Below, piece after piece: positions 10,601 through 18,980 of a stretch of 64,000 nucleotides of DNA (the first letter of the stretch is position 1; the number at the start of each line of letters is the position of its first letter). The notes below the pieces were generated by a model. It ran no database searches. It had not been told where the DNA came from and was given only the letters and a program-made list of their open reading frames with translations. The stretch lies in contig JBGAIB010000004.1 in the NCBI GenBank assembly GCA_044225825.1, forward strand, positions 434,001-498,000, read 5' to 3'. Origin of the DNA: Bog-950 sp044225825 (GTDB taxonomy: Bacteria; Bacteroidota; Bacteroidia; Chitinophagales; LD1). Both the position numbers and the translations under genes were made by a program.

Positions 10601-12486
10601 CCCTTAACTGTAATATTTGCTTTGCTTATATTTAGCTTATCCAGTTCTGCTTTGTAGATACGCGATGAGAACCGGAACTCAGGAACCGTTTTGGTCAGGT
10701 CTATACCACCTGCAAAATCTGCCTGCAGGTGCTCATCCTGTATTTTCAGGTTACCGCTGAACGACTTACTTTTTACCAGACCGTCAATTTTAATGTCCTT
10801 GTAGTTGTAATTACGCAATACGATGCTGTTAACCGTTCCATTCAAATCGGCACGCAGGCTTTCCAGCGTTAATCCTCCTCCTTTAATTTCAGTATTCAGT
10901 GTTACCTTACCGAGATTGTTTTCAGCTCTGAAAAACTTGCCCAAATCAAAGTCAAACAAGGCCAGTTTACCACTGTATGCGCTCTTATTCTTCTCCTTAT
11001 CGTATTTAAAGTTGATATCCGTTGTAGCATAACCGATTGCTGTTACCAGTTTTCCGGTAGAAACAAAGTCAGTAAGGAAGCCGTCGAATGAACCCTGGTA
11101 ATATAATACCCCTAAGCTATTCAGGTTCTCAGGTATTTTAACTGTGGGATAAATCTTCCGCAGGTCAGCCATGGAGGTGCTCAAACGCTCTACGCGCAGG
11201 TTCAGCGAAGTTTCGAAAGCATTGGGCAAACCGCTGCTATGAAAATCGCCCTTAAACTGTGTGGCCGTTCCTGTGCTTATCAGTATACGCTTACCACTTA
11301 AACGGCTAATCGGGCCTTCTATAACACCCGTTACATCAAAGTGGTTATGCTCTATTGCATCCAGCTTCCGCACAAAATAATTCAGATCCTTAATGGCCAG
11401 ATGGGTGCCGCTCAAATCAGCTTTCAGTGTAACGGCATGCACAAAGTCTCGGAAGTCGTTAAAGTAGTCGTAGCGCAAACTCAGATAATTCTTCACCTCG
11501 CTTTGCGGGGTGGTTAAGTGCAGATTGCTGAGCGTTATATCATGGATGGATACCCGGGCATTGGCCACCAGTTGCTTAACCGTAAGACCGCAACGATCCT
11601 GGGCCTGCATATTTTTAATGTGGCCCAAAATACTGTCACGTGCAACCAGGCCGCTATCTACCTGCAGGTTAATACCGGTAATATCCAGATGTTTAAAATC
11701 CATTCCCTTAGGCAGTATCGTATCGGTTTGATGATTGTCCATACGGAAATGCGAATTCGTAAGCGACAACTCATCGTAAGTAACCTTCAATTGCCCGGGC
11801 ATAAAATGCACCACATGGTCCGTGTCGGTATTAGGAGTGCTGATATGCTTAGCAATGTCAATGCTTACATCGGCATGGTCAATTGCGGCAGTTTTAACTG
11901 CTATCAACTGCTTTTGCAGATCAAATTTTTTCAACTCCACATCCAGGGAAGGAACCCCAACATGAAGATCCAGGTGCCCCTTTTCGTCCCAGTAGCGAAA
12001 GCGTGTATCCGAGGCCGTTACGTAACGGAGGTCTAATGTCCAGGCAAATGGTGTTGGCTTTTGGGGCTTAATCGTATCACCTTTCAGTTTGCCGAAAACC
12101 TCGGTAATATTGGTATGCTTGCCGGTACTATCGCGGTGAATAAATACTATACCTTCATCCAGGCCAATGCTATGCACCGTTAAGCGCTTATCGAATAAAT
12201 CAAAGGCATCTATGGTTACCTGTAGCTCGTGCGCACAAATCAGGGTATCATGGTTCAGGTCCTCCATGTAAAAGTTAACCAGGTCAGCCTCATGAAAAAA
12301 GGAAATACGCACTCGCTCAACAGTAACTTTGGTACCTAGTTTATTGCTGAGTATCGCGGTAGCCTTCTGGGCAAGGTAAGTCTGCACTGCCGGCAAACGC
12401 ACCAGTATAAGCGTTAAACCGCTTAACAGCAGCAACACGGCAACTATCCAGAACACTATTTTTAGAATCCGCTTCTTCAAAACCAA
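7612..12486 (-). CDS. TamB-like translocation/assembly module protein (DUF490)
   Basis: 1624 residues. One N-terminal membrane anchor (hydrophobic residues about 8-28, after a basic KKR) is followed by an AsmA-like region and a very long beta-rich body. The last 450 residues carry the TamB/DUF490 signature region, with text such as GNMSIRGKYTIERGDY and a C-terminal Pro/Lys/Thr-rich tail. TamB-like proteins form long beta-taco bridges between inner and outer membranes; in Bacteroidota they act in envelope biogenesis without a canonical TamA. The start is a TTG at 12486, since no ATG gives a better membrane anchor. It is divergent from tsaD and convergent with prmC. Confidence 0.88.
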   Translation of the reverse strand: MVLKKRILKIVFWIVAVLLLLSGLTLILVRLPAVQTYLAQKATAILSNKLGTKVTVERVRISFFHEADLVNFYMEDLNHDTLICAHELQVTIDAFDLFDKRLTVHSIGLDEGIVFIHRDSTGKHTNITEVFGKLKGDTIKPQKPTPFAWTLDLRYVTASDTRFRYWDEKGHLDLHVGVPSLDVELKKFDLQKQLIAVKTAAIDHADVSIDIAKHISTPNTDTDHVVHFMPGQLKVTYDELSLTNSHFRMDNHQTDTILPKGMDFKHLDITGINLQVDSGLVARDSILGHIKNMQAQDRCGLTVKQLVANARVSIHDITLSNLHLTTPQSEVKNYLSLRYDYFNDFRDFVHAVTLKADLSGTHLAIKDLNYFVRKLDAIEHNHFDVTGVIEGPISRLSGKRILISTGTATQFKGDFHSSGLPNAFETSLNLRVERLSTSMADLRKIYPTVKIPENLNSLGVLYYQGSFDGFLTDFVSTGKLVTAIGYATTDINFKYDKEKNKSAYSGKLALFDFDLGKFFRAENNLGKVTLNTEIKGGGLTLESLRADLNGTVNSIVLRNYNYKDIKIDGLVKSKSFSGNLKIQDEHLQADFAGGIDLTKTVPEFRFSSRIYKAELDKLNISKANITVKGRLTSDFSGDKVDNFIGNIGLEDVQLTRDDSIHAAFNSMHLDVRLLSAETKKLRLMSDFAEGEVEGDFTFRDLPVALYAFAQSTFTRDYQDTLSYEDQNFNVDLRIGDPDNLTRIFAPQFYYIRNSHIKAFFNSRNHHIDATATIDDVKFSNVRVKSTDILAGAANGSFDFRAYVDKVYTGDSLMLDTVKVMAQTEGNRDIRFDVFAADKNRKNYIDLTSYLTPLKGQAVIRLDTSDIKLANYHWHFNSDNSIFVEGKKIIARNLVFRSAEQTIYVSSYLKNDTSTSVKLTLDNTSISDFTGIFTSKIKDLHGNVNGALEIQDIFYKPQIFADFVVDEFKLGKELIGDVNIESKLDDSRNKVMIFASVKSANPIAEFRNDIEAKGVLTLGSTPELDVAIEAKRLGLNFLNFSFFNKFVKDVSGYATASAKLKGPLNKLLLTGKVNLVEDNVTVSFLNSPFHISNQQVTLDEHGINFGDNFVAYDSKKNLLNASGRINHESFKKWELACTAYTDNALFLNTTAKESPNFYGVAYGAGLVNFSGSINSPRIEATATTRPGTYCHLPIISTYETNRYGFYRFVNPKDSTVRNAVIPLKLNGVNFVLNLTVTPDARMDIILDPLTGDILTGYGNGYLKIELPKTGNMSIRGKYTIERGDYKFTLQTVVKKPFEFEPGGTVEFDGDVYKAKLNLTAAYKVRASPLELIDVSAAGNTQLASLATGTVPVKLLMNLTGVLEKPTIGFDIQFSDLDPTLRSYVEQRLAIMRLNDAEMNKQVLGLLVMNRFLPEGTTTGGALANTNYLGGTAATTVSEFLTSQISNYLSELLQLGGVKDLNVYLGYKQYDQATSGTTTSTGTPSASSYDTRRQLQVAIQQRFLNNRITINAGGNLDFGNNNTAVENGNTAKSVIPTGDFQIEYALTKDGRWKAKAFNRTNYDYYNSRNYNRTGVGITYSKEFDKPSELAPKKHKPKKKKQAEEVPATPAPATTPATETEKNTPKN

Positions 12487-12524
12487 TTTTTAAACTTTCC
12501 TACCCACTCCATTACCACCTTTGT

Positions 12525-12532
12525 TATTTTTG
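12525..12532 (+). promoter_or_regulatory. -7 promoter element of tsaD
   Basis: TATTTTTG is a perfect TAnnTTTG and ends 4 bases before the GTG start at 12537, predicting a leaderless transcript. No good -33 TTTG is seen. Confidence 0.6.
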
Positions 12533-12536
12533 CACC

Positions 12537-13538
12537 GTGAGTATCACCATTTTAGCCATCGAATCATCCTGCGACGACACTTCGGCTTCAATCTGTAAAG
12601 ATGCCAAAATTCTTGCCAACCTTGTGGCAAACCAGGAAGTTCATCAACAATGGGGTGGTGTAGTTCCTGAATTAGCTTCACGCGCACATCAACAAAATAT
12701 TGTGCCCGTGGTCGATCTGGCCATCCGCAAGGCCGGCATAAGCCCTGCCGAAATTGATGCGGTAGCCTTTACACGGGGTCCCGGTTTAATAGGTTCGCTA
12801 CTGGTAGGGGTGAGTTTTGCAAAGGGCCTGGCATTGGCCCTGGATAAACCTTTGATAGAGGTAAACCATATGCAGGCTCATATACTGGCCCATTTTATTG
12901 ATCATCATCCCTCCTTCCCTTTCCTTTGTTTAACGGTTAGTGGCGGCCATACCCAAATAGTGCTTGTTAAGGATTTTTTAGAAATGGAGGTGATTGGAGA
13001 AACGCTGGATGATGCCGCAGGCGAAGCTTTTGATAAAGGCGCTAAATTGTTAGGACTGCCTTACCCCGGCGGACCGCTGATCGATAAATATGCGCAACTG
13101 GGCGACCCTACCCTCTTCAGCTTTCCCGAACCGCAGATACCTGAACTGGACTTTAGTTTCAGCGGTGTAAAAACCTCCATCATGTATTTTCTTCAGGCCC
13201 AAACCCGTAAAAACCCGGGCTTTATCGAAGAGAATCGTAACCATCTGTGCGCCGCAGTTCAAAAAACAATTGTTGATATCCTGATCAAGAAGATGGAGAA
13301 AGCAGTGAAGAAAACCGGGGTGCAGGAAATTGCCCTGGCCGGTGGTGTTTCTGCCAACAGCAAATTGCGCAAACGCTTCGAAGAACTGGGCACCAAACAT
13401 GGCTTAAAAACCTATATCCCCAAATTTGAATACTGCACCGATAATGCGGCCATGATCGCCATTACGGCTTATTACAAATACCGGAAAGGCGAGTTCAGCA
13501 ACCAGCAGGCCGAACCGCTCGCCCGTTATCACTTATAA
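12537..13538 (+). CDS. tsaD: tRNA N6-adenosine threonylcarbamoyltransferase
   Basis: 333 residues, full length. It transfers the threonylcarbamoyl group to A37 of ANN-decoding tRNAs, together with TsaB, TsaE and TsaC. The Kae1/TsaD signatures are clear: an N-terminal ESSCDDTSASI, the metal-binding HMQAH near residue 108, SGGHTQIV, and C-terminal GGVSANSKLR followed by CTDNAAMI. The start is GTG, placed 4 bp after a perfect -7 motif. It ends by overlapping the convergent aat gene by 6 bp. Confidence 0.96.
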   Translation: MSITILAIESSCDDTSASICKDAKILANLVANQEVHQQWGGVVPELASRAHQQNIVPVVDLAIRKAGISPAEIDAVAFTRGPGLIGSLLVGVSFAKGLALALDKPLIEVNHMQAHILAHFIDHHPSFPFLCLTVSGGHTQIVLVKDFLEMEVIGETLDDAAGEAFDKGAKLLGLPYPGGPLIDKYAQLGDPTLFSFPEPQIPELDFSFSGVKTSIMYFLQAQTRKNPGFIEENRNHLCAAVQKTIVDILIKKMEKAVKKTGVQEIALAGGVSANSKLRKRFEELGTKHGLKTYIPKFEYCTDNAAMIAITAYYKYRKGEFSNQQAEPLARYHL

Positions 13539-14171
13539 CCTTTTCAGCTGTAAATACTTTTCGAATTCAGACCGGGGAATGAAACGTGCGCCCATGCTTT
13601 CCAGATGAGGCGTATGGGTTTGGCAGTCTATTAAATCGTAATCACCGCACCTGCACAAATAAGTGAGTGCTGCTTTTGAGGCATTCGGTTTTAAACTAAA
13701 CATGCTCTCGCCGCAAAAAACACGCCCCACTTGTACACCATACAAACCGCCGGCAAGTTCTCCATTGTCCCACACTTCCACCGAATGTGCATGTCCGTGC
13801 TGATGCAGGCGTATATAGGCCTTAATCATTTCAGGATGTATCCAGGTACTGTTTTGTCCATTGCGTTTAACCTTCGAACAATGGGTTATCACCTCCTCAA
13901 AGGCCTTGTTACGTGTAATGGTAAAACGGCCACTGTGCAACACCGTTTTCATGCTGTGCGAAATATGAACCTCCGCAGGAAACAACACAAACCGTTGATG
14001 TGGACTATGCCATAGAATGGGTTCCCCTTTGGCATACCAGGGAAATATGCCAAACCTGTAAGCCTCTACTAAACGTTTTAGAGAAAGATCGCCTCCAACT
14101 GCCAGCAAACCATCGTCATCGGCCAGTGCAGGATCGGGAAATACAACTTGTTTTATTAAGCCGAAAACCAT
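13533..14171 (-). CDS. aat: Leucyl/phenylalanyl-tRNA--protein transferase
   Basis: 212 residues, typical for Aat. It adds Leu or Phe from aminoacyl-tRNA to N-terminal Arg or Lys, marking proteins for N-end-rule degradation. Diagnostic segments are FPDPALADDDGLLAVGGDLS, YRFGIFPWY with WHSPHQRFVL, GGLYGVQVGRVFCGESMFS, and the C-terminal LIDCQTHTPHLESMGA. It is the last gene of the minus-strand run 18443-13533 and follows the small coiled-coil gene by 19 bp. Confidence 0.95.
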   Translation of the reverse strand: MVFGLIKQVVFPDPALADDDGLLAVGGDLSLKRLVEAYRFGIFPWYAKGEPILWHSPHQRFVLFPAEVHISHSMKTVLHSGRFTITRNKAFEEVITHCSKVKRNGQNSTWIHPEMIKAYIRLHQHGHAHSVEVWDNGELAGGLYGVQVGRVFCGESMFSLKPNASKAALTYLCRCGDYDLIDCQTHTPHLESMGARFIPRSEFEKYLQLKRL

Positions 14172-14190
14172 TGGTCAGGCTTCATGGCCC

Positions 14191-14400
14191 TTATTTTTTC
14201 TTGACAGGCTTTTTATGCTCTACGCCGTTTTCCGAACGCTTGCGCAGCGTAAGTAAATCAGTGATTTTAGAATTGAATTCCGTAAGCAGGCTCTCGAACT
14301 CATTCAGGTGCTTCTCCGTGCGTTCCTGATAATCAGCCAAACTGTTTTCCAGTCCTTTAATTTTTTTCTTCAGCTTTTTAATATCCTTCTTACGTCCCAT
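14191..14400 (-). CDS. Small basic coiled-coil protein
   Basis: 69 residues from the ATG at 14400. An upstream in-frame ATG at 14463 adds residues without helix-forming character. The body is one predicted coiled coil (DIKKLKKKIKGLENSLADY... with heptad Leu/Ile), flanked by Lys-rich ends. I do not recognise a family. It lies between the secreted-protein gene and aat on the same strand. Confidence 0.55.
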   Translation of the reverse strand: MGRKKDIKKLKKKIKGLENSLADYQERTEKHLNEFESLLTEFNSKITDLLTLRKRSENGVEHKKPVKKK

Positions 14401-14465
14401 AGCTTGTTCCGTTTGGTTCAAATATAGCAGGCTTCGGCAATATGCTAAACTCCGGTTATGCACCC

Positions 14466-15335
14466 TTATAAAATGGTGATAACAAACTCCATTTTAATCA
14501 CCTTACCGAATTTAGACGTGAAACTGCTGCCCGAGAATTTCTCCATATCATTCATATCCACCTTCATACTGCCGATTTTGTCACTGTAACTGTTCAGATC
14601 GTAATCCAGCACCTGCAATACAAACACATCGCCACGCGAAATGGTAAAGGAATAATCGTTCTTCCCTTCCTCATCCGTATAGCGTACATCGTTCGGCTTA
14701 AAAGGCGAAGTGCAAAGCTTTTTGTTTGCCTGGATAATACTCCAGCAAACTTCCGGTGCGTCATTTTCGGCATTGGGTAATTTATAATCCCATGTCTGAT
14801 TTTTGGCATCCGTTTCTGCCACCAATATTTCGCGAACCGATAGGTTTAAATGCAGTTTAGACGGCATCAGGCAATCCACAACAGCACCTGAAGTTTCTGC
14901 CGAACGGCGGTGCCCCCACTTGTCTGTAACCAGCACTACGGGTTGTAACTTTACAAATCCTTCTTCCAAACCAATGGCGGCATAGGGTATCATTACTGTT
15001 TGCCCTGCATAAATCTTCGATTCATAGCTTAGCGGCATGTTTACGGTTACCCGCAGGTAACCGGCCGTATCAGCACAACTGCCGTAGCCTTTGGCAGGTA
15101 ACAACCAATTACCGGCACCATCCTTTAAACGCACTTCCAGCACAAAATAGCCGGCACTATCACCGGTTTGTAGTAACTCGTTATAGGTTTGTTTAAGCTG
15201 CACATCAAAACGCACCGCCATACAGGCCGCCTCGCCATAAGTAGCATTGCTGCAATTTATATTAGCAACAGTTACCTGTTGCGCAGGTAATAGCTTTAGG
15301 ATACAACAAAAAAATAGTGCGGCCAGGGTTTTCAC
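14466..15335 (-). CDS. Secreted protein of unknown function
   Basis: 289 residues. A signal peptide (MKTLAALFFCCILKLLPAQQ, probable cleavage after PAQ) predicts export. The mature protein is beta-rich; the C-terminal part (FTISRGDVFVLQVLDYDLN, then KIGSMKVDMNDM) resembles a C2-like sandwich with acidic residues, but this is a weak impression. It sits 23 bp downstream of the enoyl-CoA hydratase gene in the minus-strand run. Confidence 0.65.
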   Translation of the reverse strand: MKTLAALFFCCILKLLPAQQVTVANINCSNATYGEAACMAVRFDVQLKQTYNELLQTGDSAGYFVLEVRLKDGAGNWLLPAKGYGSCADTAGYLRVTVNMPLSYESKIYAGQTVMIPYAAIGLEEGFVKLQPVVLVTDKWGHRRSAETSGAVVDCLMPSKLHLNLSVREILVAETDAKNQTWDYKLPNAENDAPEVCWSIIQANKKLCTSPFKPNDVRYTDEEGKNDYSFTISRGDVFVLQVLDYDLNSYSDKIGSMKVDMNDMEKFSGSSFTSKFGKVIKMEFVITIL

Positions 15336-15358
15336 ACGGCTAAATAGCGCTTGTTCGT

Positions 15359-16147
15359 TTACTTGCCCGTAAACACCGGAGGCCGTTTCTCCACAAATGC
15401 GGCCATCCCTTCTTTTTGGTCTTGCGAAGCGAACGTAAGATAGAAATTTTTCCGTTCGAACAACAAACCCTCGTCCAGCGAGGTATTAAAGGCGGCATTT
15501 ACGGCCTCCTTTGCCAACTTTACAGCCACGGGCGATTGGCGGGCTATTTCCCTTGCCAGGTTAAAGGCTTCGTCCAGCATCAGCTCAGCCGGTACTACCT
15601 TGTTTACCAGTCCAAAGGCAAGTGCTTCCTCAGCACTTATAAACTTACCTGTTAGTACCATTTCCATTGCACGTACTTTGCCTATGGCGCGCGTCAGGCG
15701 CTGGGTGCCACCTGCCCCCGGCATAGTACCAATTTTTATTTCGGGCTGGCCAAAACGGGCAGTGTCCGAGGCAATTATCATATCGCAGGTCATGGATAGC
15801 TCACATCCGCCACCTAAGGCAAATCCGCTAACCGCTGCTATTATTGGCTTTCTTGTTTTTTTTATTTGGTCCCAGGTACTAAACTGGTCAATGTTTAACA
15901 TGTCAATTGCTCCTGCATTGGCCATTTGCTTTATGTCGGCACCGGCTGCAAAAACCTTTGGCCCGCCGGTCAATATTATTACGCGTACCTCCTCATCGTT
16001 ATCCAGCACACGCAGGGTATCGCGTATCTCTTCCATTAGTTGCCTGTTAAGCGCATTCAGCTCTTTAGGGCGGTTTAGTTCAATTAAGGCGATATGCTTA
16101 TCAGCCCGGTCATTCACTTTAATAAATGCACAATTAAATTCAGCCAT
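15359..16147 (-). CDS. Enoyl-CoA hydratase/isomerase (crotonase)
   Basis: 262 residues from the ATG at 16147. A longer frame back to 16261 would overlap the acyltransferase gene and add 38 non-crotonase residues. It hydrates 2-enoyl-CoA in fatty acid or amino acid breakdown. The oxyanion-hole segment AAGADIKQMA and both catalytic glutamates of hydratases are present (GGGCELSMTCD and FGQPEIKIGTMPGAGGTQRL). It is about half identical by eye to the second crotonase at 33805-34587. It lies in the run phosphatase-acyltransferase-crotonase-secreted protein-coiled coil-aat. Confidence 0.93.
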   Translation of the reverse strand: MAEFNCAFIKVNDRADKHIALIELNRPKELNALNRQLMEEIRDTLRVLDNDEEVRVIILTGGPKVFAAGADIKQMANAGAIDMLNIDQFSTWDQIKKTRKPIIAAVSGFALGGGCELSMTCDMIIASDTARFGQPEIKIGTMPGAGGTQRLTRAIGKVRAMEMVLTGKFISAEEALAFGLVNKVVPAELMLDEAFNLAREIARQSPVAVKLAKEAVNAAFNTSLDEGLLFERKNFYLTFASQDQKEGMAAFVEKRPPVFTGK

Positions 16148-16199
16148 GGTACTTGTTTTTCCGGTGTTAAAATAAAGGTTCGGTGCTAATTTCACAGCA

Positions 16200-17069
16200 C
16201 TATACAGGCCGCGGGTGTTTCCAGCGCTTATGGCTCCACAACCAATCGGATGGTGATTCATGAATCTGCTTTTCTAACATGCGCACAAAGCGTTCAGTTA
16301 ACTCCTGCTCAGTGCAGTTTTGGACATCCTCGGCCAGCAACACGTTCTCGATACTGTAATAGCCGCGTTTTTGCTGTTTTACTTTTACAAAAATAAGTGC
16401 TCCGTTGTGGGCTTTGGCAAAACGGGCAGGGCCGGTCATAAAACCCGTTTCCCGGTTCAAAAAGTTCGTCCAGTAAGCGCGACGAGGATTGCTGTGGCCC
16501 TGGTCGGCCAGATACATGCCCACTGCTACACCACCAAAACCATAGCGCAGGTAAGCCGGCATCTCTTTCATCGAAATTAGCTGCATACCAAAACGGCCAC
16601 GTGTTTGCTTTAAAAAGTTATTGAAATACTTATTGCTGGCTGCAGTGTAAACAGCATATTTCTTATACCCTGCGATGTAGATACTGGCACTCAGGCAGGC
16701 CATCTCCCACGAACCACTGTGGCCTAACACGGCCACCACGTTTTTCCCTTGCCGGCATAGGCTTTCAACCAGTTCGTAGTTCTCTACTTTACAACGACGC
16801 AGTAACTCACTACGGCTTATCGTAGTACACTTAATACTTTCCGCAATTCTATCTCCCAGGTGCCTGTAATACTGCCGAACCAGCACGTTTATTTCCTCCC
16901 CGGATTTAGCCGGAAAGGCCTGTTGCAGATGCTGCACAATCAATTTCTTTCTATAACCAATAACCCGGTGTAATAACACAGCTACCACATCGCCTATTGC
17001 ATACAATACCCCAAAAGGTAAATACGAAAGCAGGTAAACAAAAGGTATAGTAAGGTAGTAGCCTAACAT
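16200..17069 (-). CDS. Lipid A biosynthesis-type lysophospholipid acyltransferase (LpxL/HtrB family)
   Basis: 289 residues. An N-terminal hydrophobic anchor (YYLTIPFVYLLSYLPFG) is followed by the acyltransferase motif HSGSWE (Hx4E) near residue 117 and a second conserved block with YLADQGHSNPR. Members add secondary acyl chains to lipid A at the inner membrane, and some Bacteroidota homologues act on other lipids. It is 30 bp downstream of the phosphatase gene and 52 bp upstream of the crotonase start, so probably the same transcript. Confidence 0.92.
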   Translation of the reverse strand: MLGYYLTIPFVYLLSYLPFGVLYAIGDVVAVLLHRVIGYRKKLIVQHLQQAFPAKSGEEINVLVRQYYRHLGDRIAESIKCTTISRSELLRRCKVENYELVESLCRQGKNVVAVLGHSGSWEMACLSASIYIAGYKKYAVYTAASNKYFNNFLKQTRGRFGMQLISMKEMPAYLRYGFGGVAVGMYLADQGHSNPRRAYWTNFLNRETGFMTGPARFAKAHNGALIFVKVKQQKRGYYSIENVLLAEDVQNCTEQELTERFVRMLEKQIHESPSDWLWSHKRWKHPRPV

Positions 17070-17099
17070 GTTAAGCGGGTAGTTGCACGTGCTAAACTA

Positions 17100-18443
17100 T
17101 TACTTCCGCTGTAATTCGCTTTGCCGGATTGTAAATTCACGGCGCTTGCCACCGCCACGGCCATATACTTCCAGTTTTAAAACGCGGTCACCCTCAGGAC
17201 CACTCACCCATATTTTACCAAAATTCTTGAGTGGGTAATCGGTCCCCTTTACACGGAAGGAGTTTTTGTAGGCACCAAAAATACGGCGAGGTAATGGCGG
17301 AGCGGTTAAAGGCGAACAGGTGAAATCATACATGGTGTAGCCTTTCCAGTCGCGCCGGCTGATTTCGCTGTAGTGCTTATCGCCTGTTAAAAACAACACC
17401 CCTTTAATATTATTGTTGGCGATGTAATCAAACAAATCGTTACGCTCCTTCGGATACTTTGCATACGATTCCTTAAAATGGGTATCGTTGAGCACCTGCG
17501 AGCCTATGCAGATAAACTTAAAGGTAGCATCGCTCAGCAATAGTTTATTCTTCAGCCAAATCAGTTGTGCCTCTCCTAAGAATGCCCCTGCAGTATCGCC
17601 TTCGGGGTCGCGGTAGTAGCGGTCATCCAGCATAAAAAACTCAGCATCTCCGTAACGGAAATTGAAGTAATTACCATTAAAACTCTGGTGTTCGGGGTAG
17701 GTATTGGGCCAAAATCCCTTGAACACCGCCAACGCCGAATCCTTTAAAGGAAAGTTCTTATCTGAATCGTTAGGACCGTAATCGTGGTCGTCCCAGATAG
17801 CATAATTAGGTTGTGCAGCTAAAAAATCGCGGTATTTACGGTTGTATACCTTCCGTATTTTCATCTGCCGGTCGAACATATTTTCATAACAGCTGCATTG
17901 CTTCTTCCACAGGTAATATACGTTATCGCCTAGCCAAACCATAAAATCGCCCTGCTTTTTCCGCATGCGGTAGAATATCCAGTTGCTCCCGCCAGGGAAT
18001 AATCCACGAGTAACATCGGTATTCAACAGATTGCAGGAACCAAGCAGAAAATTGAAATCCTTTACTACCGTATCGCTTTGGGTACGAAACGAGTACCGGG
18101 CATGCGTTCCCCAGCCATCAATAGATATAATGATGTTATACAGGTGATCAGGCTTTAACCCGGTAAACTCCATGGTCAAGGCTATCTCGCCTTTTTTGTT
18201 GGTGATGTAACTATAACCTGTAGGACGGTAAATCCGGTTTTCGGAAGTATCGCCCAGTATCAGGGCATTTTGACCTTTACCCCGGTAACCAATCCATATT
18301 TTGGCACTGGTGGAGGTAACCGAGCCAACAACCGGGCCAGCTAATAGCTTGGGTTTTAAGGCTTTTTGCGCCACCCCCGTAAGCAATATGAAGACGCTGA
18401 ACGTCGCTAATAAAATTCTTTTCACGAGTGGCGAATGTAGCAA
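17100..18443 (-). CDS. PhoD-like alkaline phosphatase family protein
   Basis: 447 residues. A signal peptide (basic start, hydrophobic ILLATFSVFILLTGVAQ) is followed by a fibronectin-like N-domain (LLAGPVVGSVTSTSAKIWIG) and a metallophosphoesterase domain with WLGDNVYYLW, AIWDDHDYGPNDSD and LFLTGDKHYSEI. The ligands match PhoD phosphatases, which bind Fe/Ca and hydrolyse phosphomonoesters or diesters outside the inner membrane. It heads a six-gene minus-strand run. Its actual substrate is unknown. Confidence 0.9.
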   Translation of the reverse strand: MLHSPLVKRILLATFSVFILLTGVAQKALKPKLLAGPVVGSVTSTSAKIWIGYRGKGQNALILGDTSENRIYRPTGYSYITNKKGEIALTMEFTGLKPDHLYNIIISIDGWGTHARYSFRTQSDTVVKDFNFLLGSCNLLNTDVTRGLFPGGSNWIFYRMRKKQGDFMVWLGDNVYYLWKKQCSCYENMFDRQMKIRKVYNRKYRDFLAAQPNYAIWDDHDYGPNDSDKNFPLKDSALAVFKGFWPNTYPEHQSFNGNYFNFRYGDAEFFMLDDRYYRDPEGDTAGAFLGEAQLIWLKNKLLLSDATFKFICIGSQVLNDTHFKESYAKYPKERNDLFDYIANNNIKGVLFLTGDKHYSEISRRDWKGYTMYDFTCSPLTAPPLPRRIFGAYKNSFRVKGTDYPLKNFGKIWVSGPEGDRVLKLEVYGRGGGKRREFTIRQSELQRK

Positions 18444-18529
18444 AATAAGGGAGCTGCAACTGCTTATTTTCCAGCGGCATTTTCGCTAAATAGGAAGGCG
18501 GAAGTCGCCGGCTATTTTCGCTCAATTGG

Positions 18530-18867
18530 TATAACCCAAATCGGTTGGCTAACCAACAGGTATTCCATCAACAGAACAATGCAGAGAGATTGACCATGCT
18601 GGTGGAGAACATCGTAAACAGCCTGTCAGATAAAACTACCATAGGCTTTAATGCTGTGGCCACCGCGCTGGCAGATGAACAACTGGATGGTTACAAAGTA
18701 CTGTAGGTATTTATAACCTGCCAGGCCAACAGTTAAGCACCGGACATGTAACTAACTCCAGCTTATACAGCCATGTGATTAACGACATGGAGGTTGGCTA
18801 TGTGGTTGTATCGGTTAAAACTGAAAGCGGCTTGCTTAATAAAAAGCTATTAATCACTAAGGAATAA
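18530..18867 (+). pseudogene. Remnant of a T9SS type A cargo gene
   Basis: Two adjacent frames carry pieces of one protein type. Frame A (18530-18706, ending TAG) reads ...NNAERLTMLVENIVNSL then TTIGFNAVATALADEQLDGY, which matches the region before sorting domains in intact cargo such as the gene at 3-3890. Frame B (18706-18867) reads IYNLPGQQLSTG... and ends KTESGLLNKKLLITKE, a type A sorting-domain C-terminus. The middle is missing and the frame shifts at 18704-18706, so this is a decayed, internally deleted gene. It lies directly beside the GIY-YIG units. Confidence 0.75.
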
Positions 18868-18886
18868 ATACAACATTGCAACAAAT

Positions 18887-18922
18887 AAAAAAGCCCTCTG
18901 CAGCAATGCATGGGGCTTTTTT
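18887..18922. terminator. Intrinsic terminator
   Basis: AAAAAAGCCC/GGGCTTTTTT around a 16-base loop. It ends the broken cargo gene on the plus strand. On the minus strand it is the terminator just after the distal tRNA-Ser 3'-end copy of the GIY-YIG array. Confidence 0.8.
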
Positions 18923-18929
18923 ATTTTCT

Positions 18930-18950
18930 GCGGAAAGGGAGGGATTCGAA
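18930..18950 (-). repeat. tRNA-Ser 3'-end copy C (distal)
   Basis: 21 bp identical to the 3' end of tRNA-Ser(CGA) at 19679-19699, from the T-loop TTCGAA to just past the discriminator base. The rest of the tRNA is absent, so it is a partial duplicate like the attachment sites of tRNA-targeting elements. Confidence 0.9.
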
Positions 18951-18980
18951 TGCCGACGTTTCAGTCGGCATCGGGACAAG

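Noticed and set aside
15359..16261. Longer start for the first crotonase (16261)
   Set aside because: It would overlap the acyltransferase gene by 62 bp and add residues foreign to the family.
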